DNA from: Polytrichum commune
Taxonomy: Eukaryota > Streptophyta > Polytrichopsida > Polytrichales > Polytrichaceae
Assembly: GCA_950295325.1 (NCBI GenBank)
Contig: OX485804.1
Coordinates: forward strand, 26,476,001-26,540,000
DNA: 64,000 nt
Direction: 5' to 3'
Shown here: in pieces, positions 26,201 to 34,978 of the stretch
Position numbering within the stretch: position 1 is the first letter of the stretch
Layout of the letters: every line of letters starts with the position of its first letter
Position numbers and translations under genes: made by a program
The notes under the pieces: model-generated
The model's database searches: none
The model's input: only the letters and a program-made list of their open reading frames with translations
Told to the model about the DNA's origin: nothing

Positions 26201-26486
26201 TGACGAAGGGAGGAGAATGGCGGCTCAACATATTGAGGCAATCCAAAGAAGGAGAAAGATTACTTTCGACAAACGACATAAGAGAAGGGCCCTAACACCG
26301 GGAATGATGGTCATGATTCAAGACGCACGAAAGCTTGAATTTCCGGCGAAATTCAATGCGGTATGGTTAGGACCTTACCTTGTCTATGAGGTCTTTCCTA
26401 ATAATTCAATTCAATTGGAAACGTTGAATGGTGAGCTCTTTCCTACCCGTACATCGGGAAGTAGATGTGAGGAGTACCGAGCTTGA
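20226..26486 (+). CDS. Intact Ty3/gypsy gag-pol polyprotein, 2086 residues
   Basis: One uninterrupted frame carries everything for reverse transcription and integration. A proline-rich tract (PPIP repeats, about residues 110-126) precedes the Gag core (about 178-290). Zinc knuckles follow: CVQCGQPGHTCQFC near 440, and a CxxC-x3-H-x4-C variant near 525. Aspartic protease has VDGGSS near 858. Reverse transcriptase runs from about 1265 with catalytic FVDD near 1382. RNase H starts at YCDAS near 1525 and ends near ADHLSR at 1640. Integrase has an HHCC finger (about 1735-1778) and a D, D-35-E triad at DYVG, SDRG and TERVN; a WLGPY module lies near 2047. No second RNase H and no chromodomain is seen. 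Gag and Pol are fused without frameshift. The ATG at 20226 is the first in frame; the ATG at 20221 is out of frame. Confidence 0.93.
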   Translation: MQGRTRSQKPSLIVGLEKSTRKRRSSKISDRLEQDNVRIESCLNVEPRTRSILDTLELGAQLEEEITPSKLSGETSSENYTLREEFPVEVDRGLLNSSPVTMAEERGMDPPPIPPIPPIPPIPPIDPLVRPRGLPIVVPQNLAAMDMPSHLPKFYGTKDEDPSRHMERYIERLASFLITDPGYWLVWFPTTLEGEAYEWYRDHAEGHFRGWEQLQREFLNEFRPEVGQSTALRALSSLKQGREEEISAYIRRFDLVCTRFVGTMLNDDTLKQFFIQGFFKSGTIRGVLERNPLTLADAKRAARDIENLDKDHERLWRREDELIPQFIPIRPRVVAVEPAKYENQIPYAIVDTGPRPLAVREPAPLLALPAPLLALPAPRTDPHLEEVERRLGASQLGFQEAMIKQMQSLTDQMSLMIRSQQPGPPPPVESGRHSSGLWCVQCGQPGHTCQFCRSGQNRDQRGNGNPPQQNQRGQAPPHYGNGSNRGPQPRGQGGQNLEKKEFHPFCGRWHAQGQCWSEGQEFNCSNCGGSHPSDTCRQPDKIINVPYPVANPQQQARDNMRGARPQGVPANELRPPNLYYDHSNARQTFHPPAGLQTTTGYIPIQNRQGVPPNGSNGRQAPPTDPGPSNSQDVRFMDGVLEATCDDMLPLPTRIGEEQSQWPPHTNAITYELVKGKGVVEEAPALAVTTRARRGDAPLEVGIGEQGNYSSDEEINLSELDRVARRATKDVERENIILQDRERTNAVHDLDNSDVGEWEGPGVPVDEFDVVGNSKVERSTGYDLWADLSTLKADITFGQLLEISPTARKTLKEGMPVHKRMRKVKAKIAARIQSQGGRDVKAIEIEVVIVDKVVPNVLVDGGSSLNILPEDTMKKLGLGLTGPSPLVINMANQSSTTPLGMIKDCRMTTGGEEYLVTFHVIKMHSNKDTFPILLGRPWLRMANAMVNWGGPKPSITYGPEGNRVIVSIGSLEGWMKKEMYLPLEKEIDDLNENEIGKALVGVVHPEGQRVVIDSGSGSLGPNFYNYGDNGDYAQWLREYPESEVDVMVTFHQVGLGSEFPSVSLGEGSLLEPCEVLTEEEWVSGGLTPWVDDVEEGEVSLIHVDGTQEEDVIIESSKLEEPLHFKTTSTGIVVGQDVKDYPNVPSDWYRNKEEQAHVSEADWRYVDVKLKNGKTRQMKMGSKLGEKEVREYSNLVDEFSDTFAWSYDELKGIPREMVEHRIPLIPGARPIRQKERRMNPQLQLLVKAELERLLKAGFIKPVEITDWVSPMVLVKKKNGKLRVCVDYRKLNSCTQKDHFPLPFITLLLEEVGGHSRYTFMDGYAGYNQISIALQDIHKTAFTTPWGTFVWVVMPFGLCNAPATFQRLVMYIFTDLLFKSMTVFVDDFSTQSNVDDHLHCVREALVRCRKMRLALNPDKTFLGVNKGVLLGYVVSEKGREPDPDKIAAISDLATPTNSKGISKLLGHVGWYRELIPNFSKIAVPITHFLKKDVKFEWTDACQKAFEELRDRLSTYPVLIPPNWGKPFHVYCDASNVAIGSALCQATGEKEKDQPIAYASKQLTPAERNYSTTERECLAMVFSVKKFRHYLMCNPVVFFVDHMAIKYLINKAELSGRLARWVLLLEEFDYTVEYKPGRMHLQADHLSRLSEEIGKNPVNDMLVDDSLFVVTSTPEWYAGIVEFLTTHKLPKEWTKEERRKVRVNSRQFVVVGHRLFRRGSDGILRRCVSKTEVEAILIACHDSACGGHFSGQLTGQKILRAGYFWPTLFKDAHDYVRKCDACQRYARNDLRMEMPLHVSLPLIPFEKWGIDYVGEVHPQSSKGMKYIVVATEYLTKWAEAKAVKTDTAEHAATFMYENIISRFGVPKILVSDRGTHFLNDLIREMTEKFKIDHRKTTPYHPQTNGQTERVNGILVSILRKTVIDSKRDWDTKLTAALWAYRTTYKVTTRATAFSLVYGLEATLPIEYEVESLRVAVSTRLTESQSLRNRLTDLEALDEGRRMAAQHIEAIQRRRKITFDKRHKRRALTPGMMVMIQDARKLEFPAKFNAVWLGPYLVYEVFPNNSIQLETLNGELFPTRTSGSRCEEYRA
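21310..21360 (+). repeat. In-frame duplication in gag linker
   Basis: A 24-base unit coding PAPLLALP is repeated in direct succession, between the Gag core and the first zinc knuckle. It does not disturb the frame, as is common in linker sequence under weak constraint. Confidence 0.8.
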
Positions 26487-26547
26487 CTAGGCAACTTACC
26501 CTTGGAGCAAGAGATGTTTGGATTCATCCCCCGATGGTCGCCAATTA
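26487..26547 (+). other. Gypsy 3' link without a purine tract; inverted primer-site-like motif
   Basis: Only 61 bases separate the pol stop from the right terminus. No polypurine tract is seen where plus-strand priming should start. Read on the minus strand, the bases next to the terminus are CTCACA, TAAT, then TGGCGACCATCGGGGGAT. This again resembles a plant gypsy primer site and mirrors the arrangement at the left end. Confidence 0.6.
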
Positions 26548-27225
26548 TGTGAGCCCAAAAGGGTGCCCACATTTAGTCTTAGACCCTTGAAACGTTAGTT
26601 GATGCACTTTGAAGTAGCATGTTACTTCACAAAAATATAAAAAGAATGAAATGTTAGTCTTAGAAGTACCATGTTGTAAGAGGCTAGGATGTGAGTTGTT
26701 ATTGTGTTTTTACCTTCGGAAGGATTTGAGTGAATGAGGATAGGTAAGGAGAACTTGGATTGAGTAGTTAGTGAGTAGGCTAGTACAAATGGATGGAGAC
26801 AACCAAAGTGACTCAAGAGGCAAGTGCATTCGAATTGGGATGAATGGAGGATCACATGGAGCGCACAAGTGGACCACCTCATCATGGCCACTTAATGGGG
26901 AAGGCCCAAGGAAGAATGCAAGGTGGAGGATAAGCAAATTCTCAAAGCACCAATCAAATCACGAGTTAAGCATCGTGGTTTGAATTAAGTGGTGAGCGAC
27001 GATTTGGGAAAGTAAGGGGAGAAAGTTATGGCGGCGGAAAGCGAAGGAGGCTAAGTTTGGGTTGAAGCATCCCAAGTTTGGTAAAGTGTGGTAGGTAGAA
27101 AGCCAAGGCTAGTTAAATGTTCGAATTAGGATCCTTGTTGATCATTTGAGGGAGGAAGGCTTAGAAGATAGGATTGGCGCCTACTAAGTAGGAGGAAATC
27201 TCAAGGGCTTATCGTGAGCCTTGAG

Positions 27226-27960
27226 AAGTTAGGAAATTCTCTCTCCCCCTCTCCTCTCTAGGATTTTAGGATTTTAAGACCACATTCCTCCGCGGTATTG
27301 GATTTGGACTTGGATGAGTCCATAGTGCAAGGTTCACCCTTCAAGTGGTCTTGGATTTAACTGGAATTTCACTTTTAACAACTCAATGTACGATTTCAAT
27401 ACGTATGTGAAGAATGCACAAGTTAACTATGTTATTTTAACATCCTTATGCTCGGGTGCTATTTTGTCTTTGTTTGCTTCTAACGTCCATCCGGCTGCTT
27501 TAGCTACACAAGCCCTTAAGGATATCCCTCTCCTAAATGGAGTCCGTGCCGTTGACTCTATACTACCACTTGAACTATCACTTGTGTATTCCGTATCGCT
27601 ACTATAAGAGGTCTCACTTGGTGTCTCCATACCGTACATAAGCCTTTAAGTATTAAGAAATACTTATGTGACTTATGTCAATCTCTCCCTCGCACCTTTG
27701 GTCTTTGCTTCCTTTGTCTTGCCATCGCGAGAGTGCTCCACATTCTCCATTAAGTTGTGCACGTGGTTTATTTTTAAAGAGAGGATGCAAGTGTTAAAAA
27801 AAAAACACTATTCTCTATAGTCAATCTCAAATACATTTACTTGTGAAAGCCACACATAACACTAACTAGCATAATGTAACTAACTACTTGTCTATGAGCT
27901 AGGGAAGATGAGTGAGGGAAGAATGAGGGATTATATAGTAAGCTTGAGGGGGTGAGCACC
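27226..27960. other. Spacer between the inverted arms
   Basis: It begins with a pyrimidine-rich tract (TCTCTCCCCCTCTCCTCTC, about 27239) like that often seen near LTR transcription starts. It ends, on the complement, with a TATA-like ACTATATAATCCC. Short open frames (27386-27607 plus; 27427-27639 minus) have no recognised domain. There is a run of ten A near 27798. Confidence 0.6.
27932..27945 (-). promoter_or_regulatory. TATA-box-like motif on the minus strand
   Basis: The complement reads TTACTATATAATCCCTC, close to the plant TATA consensus. It lies just inside the right arm, where the TATA of a minus-oriented LTR would be. No comparable motif follows the left arm in the plus direction. 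Confidence 0.5.
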
Positions 27961-28638
27961 CTCAAGGCTCACGATAAGCCCTTGAGATTTCCTCCTACTT
28001 AGTAGGCGCCAATCCTATCTTCTAAGCCTTCCTCCCTCAAATGATCAACAAGGATCCTAATTCGAACATTTAACTAGCCTTGGCTTTCTACCTACCACAC
28101 TTTACCAAACTTGGGATGCTTCAACCCAAACTTAGCCTCCTTCGCTTTCCGCCGCCATAACTTTCTCCCCTTACTTTCCCAAATCGTCGCTCACCACTTA
28201 ATTCAAACCACGATGCTTAACTCGTGATTTGATTGGTGCTTTGAGAATTTGCTTATCCTCCACCTTGCATTCTTCCTTGGGCCTTCCCCATTAAGTGGCC
28301 ATGATGAGGTGGTCCACTTGTGCGCTCCATGTGATCCTCCATTCATCCCAATTCGAATGCACTTGCCTCTTGAGTCACTTTGGTTGTCTCCATCCATTTG
28401 TACTAGCCTACTCACTAACTACTCAATCCAAGTTCTCCTTACCTATCCTCATTCACTCAAATCCTTCCGAAGGTAAAAACACAATAACAACTCACATCCT
28501 AGCCTCTTACAACATGGTACTTCTAAGACTAACATTTCACTCTTTTTATATTTTTGTGAAGTAACATGCTACTTCAAAGTGCATCAACTAACGTTTCAAG
28601 GGTCTAAGACTAAATGTGGGCACCCTTTTGGGCTCACA

Positions 28639-28643
28639 TAGTG
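28639..28643. repeat. Gypsy target-site duplication, right copy (TAGTG)
   Basis: Matches 19251-19255. After it the LINE zinc-knuckle coding sequence resumes at once. Confidence 0.88.
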
Positions 28644-29085
28644 AGTCGGTCAAACATAAATTCTTGGGACTGCATTCAAGTGAGAAGGGCCTGGAGATGG
28701 GCCACTTTCATTATGCATAAACTTTGCGGGGTTAGAATGGGCAATTATGACAGCTTCAGCTGGAAACAAGTTTTGTTCAGGGAAAGGATCCCCAAGAAAT
28801 ATGGCAAGATGATCAAAGTGTGGCACCTCCTTCGTGGCATCATGTTGTGGAATATTTGGATTAAACGCAATGATAAGGTTTTCAATCATAAACAATGGCA
28901 TGAATCTAAGGTCAAGCAAAAGATTTGGGACGAACTCATCATTTACGCTAAGGTCGGCTTGGAAACGGGTTCTTGCACATATTAAGACTAGCAACTTCTC
29001 GGCGGCGGCCTTACTTCAAGGCTTTGACAAAACTTGGGGAGCTAGATGTGTTTTATGTAGGAGACACAATTTACATATTGCATAG
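28644..29085 (+). pseudogene. LINE ORF2 C-terminus (zf-RVT second half), disrupted
   Basis: Frames at 28614-28985 and 28834-29085 read 'WDCIQVRRAWRWATF', 'SFSWKQVLFRERIPKKYGK', 'WHLLRGIMLWNIWIKRND' and 'KQKIWDELIIYAKV', the pattern of the domain after its H-x4-C half in plant LINE ORF2. A frame change near 28663 and another near 28960 separate the pieces; the latter leads to the likely original stop at 29083-29085. The codons ESVKHKF directly after the TAGTG supply the histidine missing from the upstream half. Confidence 0.82.
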
Positions 29086-31729
29086 AATTGGACTAGGCTT
29101 AATAGGTAGGAGATTTGGCATGGCTTGGGTGTTGAGGGGGGAGATTCCTTGATTCGGTGGGTTTGGTGGGTTGTCCTTGGTGGTTGTTGGTCCTTTGGTT
29201 CTTGTTACGTGGCGGTGTCTCACGCCAGAGGGGTCCCGCCTCCCGTCGGTGAGGGCGCGTTTTTTCTTCGGTTTATTCATTTGGCGTTGGCGTTGTTTGC
29301 CTTCTGTCTCAACAAATGAAAAATCAAAAAATAAAATTACTAAGCAACTACATGATGGCCTCTTTCCAAAGAAAGATGTTACTATTAAAAGACTATGATC
29401 ATTTGAGGTTGTTGGAAAATTCACAGTGTCTCAACTTGAGTGCTCCCCGTAAACGGCGGGATCACATAATTAAAAGATAATTATGCTCATGTGATACTTG
29501 GTCCCAAGGAGTGCAAGGAAAGAGTTGTGTAATGCTATGTCATCCCACTCAAAGTGCTTGTGGTTTTCCATGACATGGTCTGACCTTTCCACGATATAAT
29601 GTAAAAAATGTGATGCACAAACCAAAGCTACTAATACGATGCTCTCAACTTACAAGATTTTTTTTGCAAAACAAGTTTTGTTAGACTTTACAATGCACAT
29701 GTCATCGCTATGTGTTATAGACTACACTAAATATGATATTTAGTGTGAACTGCTATTTGGAATTACGCAATGCTATAACTATCTACTGCACATCTCATTT
29801 TTTACCAACCATGGTGGAATTGGTTGTTTGGACAATATAGAACGTTAACATCTTTACTTGGTAAAAAAAGTACGTGAATAGTAAAAAGATATGGGAACAT
29901 GTAACTCCGAATAATAAGTCACACTAAATATCATATATAGCTTAGTGACGGCCCACACCGGACACCGGCTTGGTGACTATATCATTCAACAAAACATTAT
30001 TGAAAACTTTAAAATACAATGGATTTTCAATTTACATTAATGATTGTCAATGATACTTTGGATCTCTCCTTGAGAATAAAGCCCATGTGAAGACAATTCT
30101 AAAAGCACTTCAATCTCGTTATTCTCGATGTTGAATGTGTTAGGTTGATCCACGGACCTCACGAACCTCACTTGACCCTTCCAAATGGCATGCGCCCCCT
30201 CAAAATGGATAGTGGTGATCATTAACATTTTGTCTTTAGTAACCAATGAGTTGCATTTGCGATCTTTAGAATGATGCATTTAGTGTTATTGTTGAAGTAC
30301 ATAGTTACCCACCTTGGAGAAAAGTTGGTGTTGGAATTGGGTCCTTCTACCTTATGTGTTGTGAACCTTTGCCTCCAAAATTTTGTGATGCGGCTAAATA
30401 CTATTAGGCTACACCATTCATGGTATTTAGTGTCACTTACTCGTTTAGGTTACACAATATGACAATCTTTTAAAAAGAAGATAAGCTTTTACCAAGTAAA
30501 AGTCATTTGTGTTATATATTTTGTCCATACAACCTATTTAATCTTTGTAGATACACAACGAAACCTATCATAAGAAGTTATAAAGTTGGGTAATCCCAAA
30601 TACCAACTCCCACTAAATGCCATAAACGGTGTAGCGGTAAGTTTTGAGTGTAATTCAACATTGAGTTTCAAAACATTGCAGCTTCCGGTAGTAATTCCAG
30701 TCAAATCTCGGTTTATCCAGTTAAGTCCTAGTTTATCCAATCAAGTCTCATACATTTGAGAAGTTTTCCTTCATTTAAGTCATCCACATGTCCCACATCT
30801 AGTGTCTAGGGAGATTCTTGGGCATGCACAATCAGTAGAGATCCTAGTGGTGTTTCCAAGGCCAACCAATCACATGTTGTAATAATATGGTCTCCCTCCA
30901 TTCATTTGAGGTGTATTCCATAAAGCCCTCTAAAAGGATCGTTAACTGTCTTGAAAGTCTTGAACTTCAAAAGGTTATTTCTCAAACTCAAACGGCTTTT
31001 CCTGTTCATTGCCCACATAGATGGGAGGGGTGGGGTTTTTTCCACAGCCGAAACCATCTCCCGGTCACAAACAAAAAGCACCGCCCCTCCATGTATGATA
31101 GATATTTAGTCAAGTTAGACCTTCTAGTAACCCCAAATAGGGAGTCACACTATATATGTTGCAAGGCCACCACATGGTTTCTCCCCCTTCCATGGAGCAG
31201 AAGATGGAGTCTCAACTAACACACAACATTTTTCGGTTTAACCTACCAAGGGGTAAATAATAAAAACAATAAACGACCCCCTTCAATTAATTGTTTATAT
31301 TTCCATTCCAATTCGTACTTTCTATACTCTATGAGTGCAAGGTCAATTTAATTTTAAATAGCAATCACCGGGCTCTACAATAATAAATAGCGTTCTCAAC
31401 CTCCCCCTCCCATGGTTCGCCCCTCCCCTTGATACGTTTTGTGAACATTCACCTGGACATGTTGCGCATACCATGCCCATACTAGGACCAGCAACTAGCC
31501 CACACCAGTGGGTGTGTTTCCATCTTGACAGGACTTCTTGTCTTGTATGCATCGGCTAAAACTGCAGTCCGTTACATCTAGCCAGGTTTGCTATGAACGG
31601 GACGAAAAATCCCTTACGTGCAGCGGGTAGATTTCGGATAGACGTGCACTGTCCATGTGAAGAGGGACTCCTTTTGCTACCCATGACCATCGACTAGCCC
31701 TAGTGTGGGCATGGCGGTATTAACCACTC

Positions 31730-32035
31730 TTGGACCAATATACAGATGAATCCGCGGTATCAATAATCGACATCAATAATGGTATCAAAGAACCCACCCA
31801 CACGCATCAAAACGGTCATACCAATCAAACATCAAGATTTTGACAGATATGTCAAGGTGGACGAATCTTTGCATACCCGAGTCATTACTTGCATCAATGC
31901 CATTGTAAACCACATCGATGCCGGGATCGATTTTCACCTAGGCATGCAAGTTCTTTGCATGGTGCATAGACCCAAATGATAACGAGAACCAAAACACCGT
32001 CAAAATACCCATACCCATACCCATATGTGCCAAAA
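31730..32035 (+). repeat. Dispersed repeat family C, copy 1
   Basis: Aligns in order with 42970-43215. Shared landmarks are ATGGTATCAAAGAACC, GAATCTTTG(C/T)ATACC, ACCACAT(C)GATGCC against CCATATTGATACT, and ATAGACCCAAATG. The motif TGGTATCAAAGA recalls the initiator-methionine primer site of LTR elements (TGGTATCAGAGC), so it may be the remnant of an LTR-leader junction. That reading is speculative. Confidence 0.5.
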
Positions 32036-34188
32036 AGGCATGGAAACGCGCTCATTATAGCAGCTAGCTAAGGTACCCAAAGAGTATCCCCAAAATGATG
32101 AGGAGAGGAGCCCAACAACTGGTATTTAACAATCATCCTCACCAACTTAACTTTGACTGCACCCCCGAAGAAGAACACGGAAATCACGGGTGGCACGCTT
32201 AGTGTGCGCATGAAGCGCCACATGGACGCCAAGTGGCAGGGTGACGAAAACCCCTCCTGCTCACGGCTTCCAAAAAGCAAGCCCATGCGCTTTCTGGTAA
32301 CACCCAAAAGTAATTATAAGATCTTAGCTAGGACTGAAGGACCTAGTGGACGACTCGGTAAGGAAGGCGAAGAGGGGGGGGGGGGGGGGATCGTAGGCCC
32401 ATCTATTTGGAAATGGGTGCGGCAAGTTTTGGAGTTATTACACACTCTCCCTGCCCTTGGATAATAATAAGGGCTATCCAAATGGATGGATGGATGGATG
32501 AGAGAGCACTTGGATGTACGACTCCCAAGGGGTGACGTCACCACAAGCGTTTTGGATGAAGTGGGTAGGGGGAGGGGGGGATCGTTTCCCTTGCCTCGGC
32601 CTTTTTGCCACTGACTGATTGCCGGAGTCATCAGAGCGTACGTAGAGGGCTTTAGGTCAGCAGTTAAGACTCGGTTGGTTGGATGGATGGATTGGATGGG
32701 ATCGGATGGATGAGAAGCGGGGCCGGCTAATATGGACCGTCGCATGACGCTTTGGGTGTCAGTCGACTTTAGTCTTTTCCAGCCTCAGGATAGATGGAAG
32801 CCCTTGGCGGTGGGGCCCGTGCCCTTTTCCCTTCTCCTCCGTGGATCTTGGGCTGCCCGCCCAAAAATAATAATTCCACGGGCCCTTCTTTTTCTCTCTC
32901 TCGCTTTATTGGTTCCCACTCACGCCCCCTAAGCAGTAGTAAGGTGTGTGGGGTGCTTGTTTGTTGCTTTCTCTAAAATTGGACACGTCTAGTTGATTGA
33001 TGTGTGGTTGTGTCCAAAAACACACAATGCAAAAACAACGTCCTTCTTGCATAGGTTTACAAGATTTACGACGACAACCTTATGAACCCATATCAAACAA
33101 TTTTGGGTGTTGGGGTACCCTACCATTCTTGTCTTTGATGATCTTTACAAAACTTTTCAAGTCAACCGCGTCGTAACATGGTTAACCAAATGTGGGTCTT
33201 GTGAATATAATCATGTTATGTTGGCGGCTTGGTTTGAATTTGAGTCTCCCTGTGCAAGGTTTGTGCATACCATGGTCGTATCCTCTGGGTCCACATAACG
33301 AACGTACATTGTTTAGCAGTGTTATGGTGGCCAAGAGCACGTTACAATGGTTCCAATATGTGAGATTTATAATGATGTGTTTTGCCTCCTTGTCTTGAAG
33401 ATGGTGGTGTAAACAAAACGATCTCTTGAAGATTAGTTATAGTAAAATGGGAAGCTAGCTAAACTGAACATCGGATCTAGTGTGACATACACTTTCAATG
33501 TGCCATGATGATTAGAGAGATCTTCATGACTTGTCATGTAAGACCAAGTATCATATGACATCCAATATCTCTAGAATAATTAATGTGGGTCACTGGGATT
33601 TAGTGTGGGCCGCACTAAACAAGATGTTTGGTGTACATAGTGGAATTTGGAAGGGGGAAAAATTGGAGCTTTTTGGGTGGGCAACTTGACGAAAAGCATG
33701 ATGTTCAAGGAGGGGGGGGGGGGGAGGCATGGAGCCCATTCTCACCTTTTCCCCCTAATGCTAGCCCCTTTTTGGAAGGACTGGTACTTCCACTTACTAA
33801 CTAGGTCGCCACTTTTCCTATTCTATCTCTTTTATTGCCCCCACTTGATTGGAAAGCCGGGAGTTCCAATAAGCTAGTAGAATTTGGGATCTAAGTTAGC
33901 CCCGGCCCGGCCATGACCACCACGGACGTATATATCTTCATTTGTCATCACTCGGACTTCTTGCTTGCTTGCTTTCCTTTTCCTTTTCCCTTTCCTTTCC
34001 TTTCTTTCACTCATCCTTTTGGAAGAGGCAAAATGTGCACATTGGACGACAGGAGGCCATGTGGCTGCTTCTCATGCAAGCCCCAAACATGTATTGTGCC
34101 ACTTGCAAGGACGCCATTCTTTTTGCCCGCCTGCCCGCCCGGGCAGGTTGGGGCAATGATGGTAATATATCATCACTGGATGAGGAGC

Positions 34189-34236
34189 TAGATAGATAGA
34201 TAAAGAGGGATAGATAGATAGATGGATAGATAGATA
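34189..34236. repeat. (GATA)n microsatellite, interrupted
   Basis: GATA units with a few substitutions (AAAGAGG, GATG). Non-coding. Confidence 0.85.
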
Positions 34237-34440
34237 GCCTAGTAGCCGACGCCAGGATAAGGGGGTCAATTTCCTTGTTGGATAATGGGGCGCCCACCGG
34301 GTACAGTGGTGTTTACCAACAAACTACGACCCTTGGTCAGTGTTGATTAGTTCAAAGGCTCCCCATGCCTCATCAGACGTAAGCTACGGCTGTGTAGAGT
34401 GCTCTTAAACGGTCACCTTTTTCCAACTAGCCCTATGAAA

Positions 34441-34978
34441 CACGCATTTAGTACGAGTCGGGTTAGGAAACCCTAATGTAGGCCATAGCCGCTTTCCTCA
34501 TAGTTTTCGGAGCTCGTAGGAGCCTCTTATTCATTCTCAATGAGTTGGGTTAGCAAACCCAAATCGAGGCCATAGCCGCGTTCCTCGTAGTTTTCGGAGC
34601 TTGTATGAACGTCTTATTCATTCTCAACGAGTTGGGTTAGCAAACCCTAATCAAGGCCATAGCCGTTTTCCTCATAGTTTTTGGAGCACATATGAATGTC
34701 TTATTCATTCTCAACGAGTTGGGTTAGCAAACCCTAATCGAGGCCATAGCTGTTTTCCTCATAGTTTTCAGAGCTCGTATGAACGTCTTTATTCATTCTC
34801 AATGACTTGGGTTAGCAAACCCAATTCGAGGCCATAGTCGCTTTCCTTGTAGTTTTTAGAGCTCATATGAACGTCCTATTCATTCTCAACGAGTTGGGTT
34901 AGCAAACCCAAATCGAGGTCATAGTTGCTTTCCTCATAGTTTTTGGAGCTTGTATGAACGTCTTGTTCATTCTCACTG
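34441..34978. repeat. Tandem array, 87-bp unit, about six copies
   Basis: The motif GAGTTGGGTTAGCAAACCC (first copy GAGTCGGGTTAGGAAACCC) recurs at about 34455, 34542, 34629, 34716, 34804 and 34891, giving a regular 87-88-base period. Each unit continues with a CCATAGCCG...TTCCTC block and TAGTTTT(C/T)GGAGC...GTCTTATTCATTCTCAA. Copies differ by scattered substitutions. Part of the unit reappears singly near 42105-42190 (CATGCGATTAGTACAAG, AATCAAGGCCAAAGCC, TTTCCTCAT). The array therefore grew from one end of a dispersed repeat. Confidence 0.92.

Larger units (their letters stand above)
19256..28638 (+). mobile_element. Ty3/gypsy retrotransposon with unequal palindromic termini, 9383 bp
   Basis: A complete insertion with a 5-bp target duplication, inserted into the LINE zinc-knuckle domain. 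Order: short 61-bp left terminus, primer-binding-like site, about 900-bp leader, one gag-pol frame (20226-26486), a 61-bp link, and a 2091-bp right terminus. The order PR-RT-RNaseH-INT and the lack of a chromodomain point to a non-chromovirus (OTA-like) lineage; this assignment is inference. Both outer ends read TGTGAG...CTCACA. Unlike a standard LTR element the two termini are not copies of each other, and no purine tract precedes the right terminus. Confidence 0.85.
26548..28638. repeat. Right terminal block of the gypsy: 678-bp inverted arms around a 735-bp spacer
   Basis: The block opens TGTGAGCCCAAAAGGGTGCC and closes with its exact complement. The left arm 26548-27225 and right arm 27961-28638 are the same length. 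Over the outer portion I compared base by base, I found one mismatch (AAAGAATGA against AAAGAGTGA). Identical 70- and 89-codon open frames appear in both arms on opposite strands, which confirms the identity. On the minus strand the right arm leads into CTATATAATCCC (about 27936), a good TATA box, so the block is LTR-like in the reverse direction. A transcript through it would fold into a hairpin with a stem of about 680 bp. Confidence 0.92.
28639..29335 (+). mobile_element. Decayed plant LINE, 3' portion
   Basis: Continuation of the LINE after the gypsy insertion. It includes the C-terminal half of the ORF2 zinc-binding domain (to about 29085) and a GC-richer 3' untranslated part. It ends in an A-rich tail (AAATGAAAAATCAAAAAATAA, about 29314-29335) instead of a pure poly(A). 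ATTACTAAG, the tentative target duplication, overlaps and follows the tail (29336-29344). Confidence 0.8.
29345..34440. other. Intergenic sequence with dispersed and simple repeats
   Basis: No gene is supported. It includes small palindromes around CACTAAATAT/ATATTTAGTG (about 29725-29745), also echoed near 29920, 30410, 30600 and 49510. There are GGAT/GATG simple repeats (32483-32503, 32677-32712), a 16-G run (32374-32389), a 13-G run (33712-33724), pyrimidine-rich TTTCC repeats (33975-34006) and GATA repeats (34189-34236). Frames in 32150-32980 are GC-rich but have no domain. Confidence 0.55.

Noticed and set aside
28203-28564. Frames of 70-89 codons found identically at 26622-26983
   Set aside because: The identity comes from the inverted arms of the gypsy terminus. 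The translations show no coding features.
32153-32976. GC-rich frames on both strands suggesting a short gene
   Set aside because: They include a 16-G run and GGAT repeats, and no frame shows a domain, a conserved start or splice borders.
34441-34978. Possible CRISPR-like array (regular repeats)
   Set aside because: Units are contiguous 87-bp tandem repeats with no unique spacers, in a plant nuclear context.
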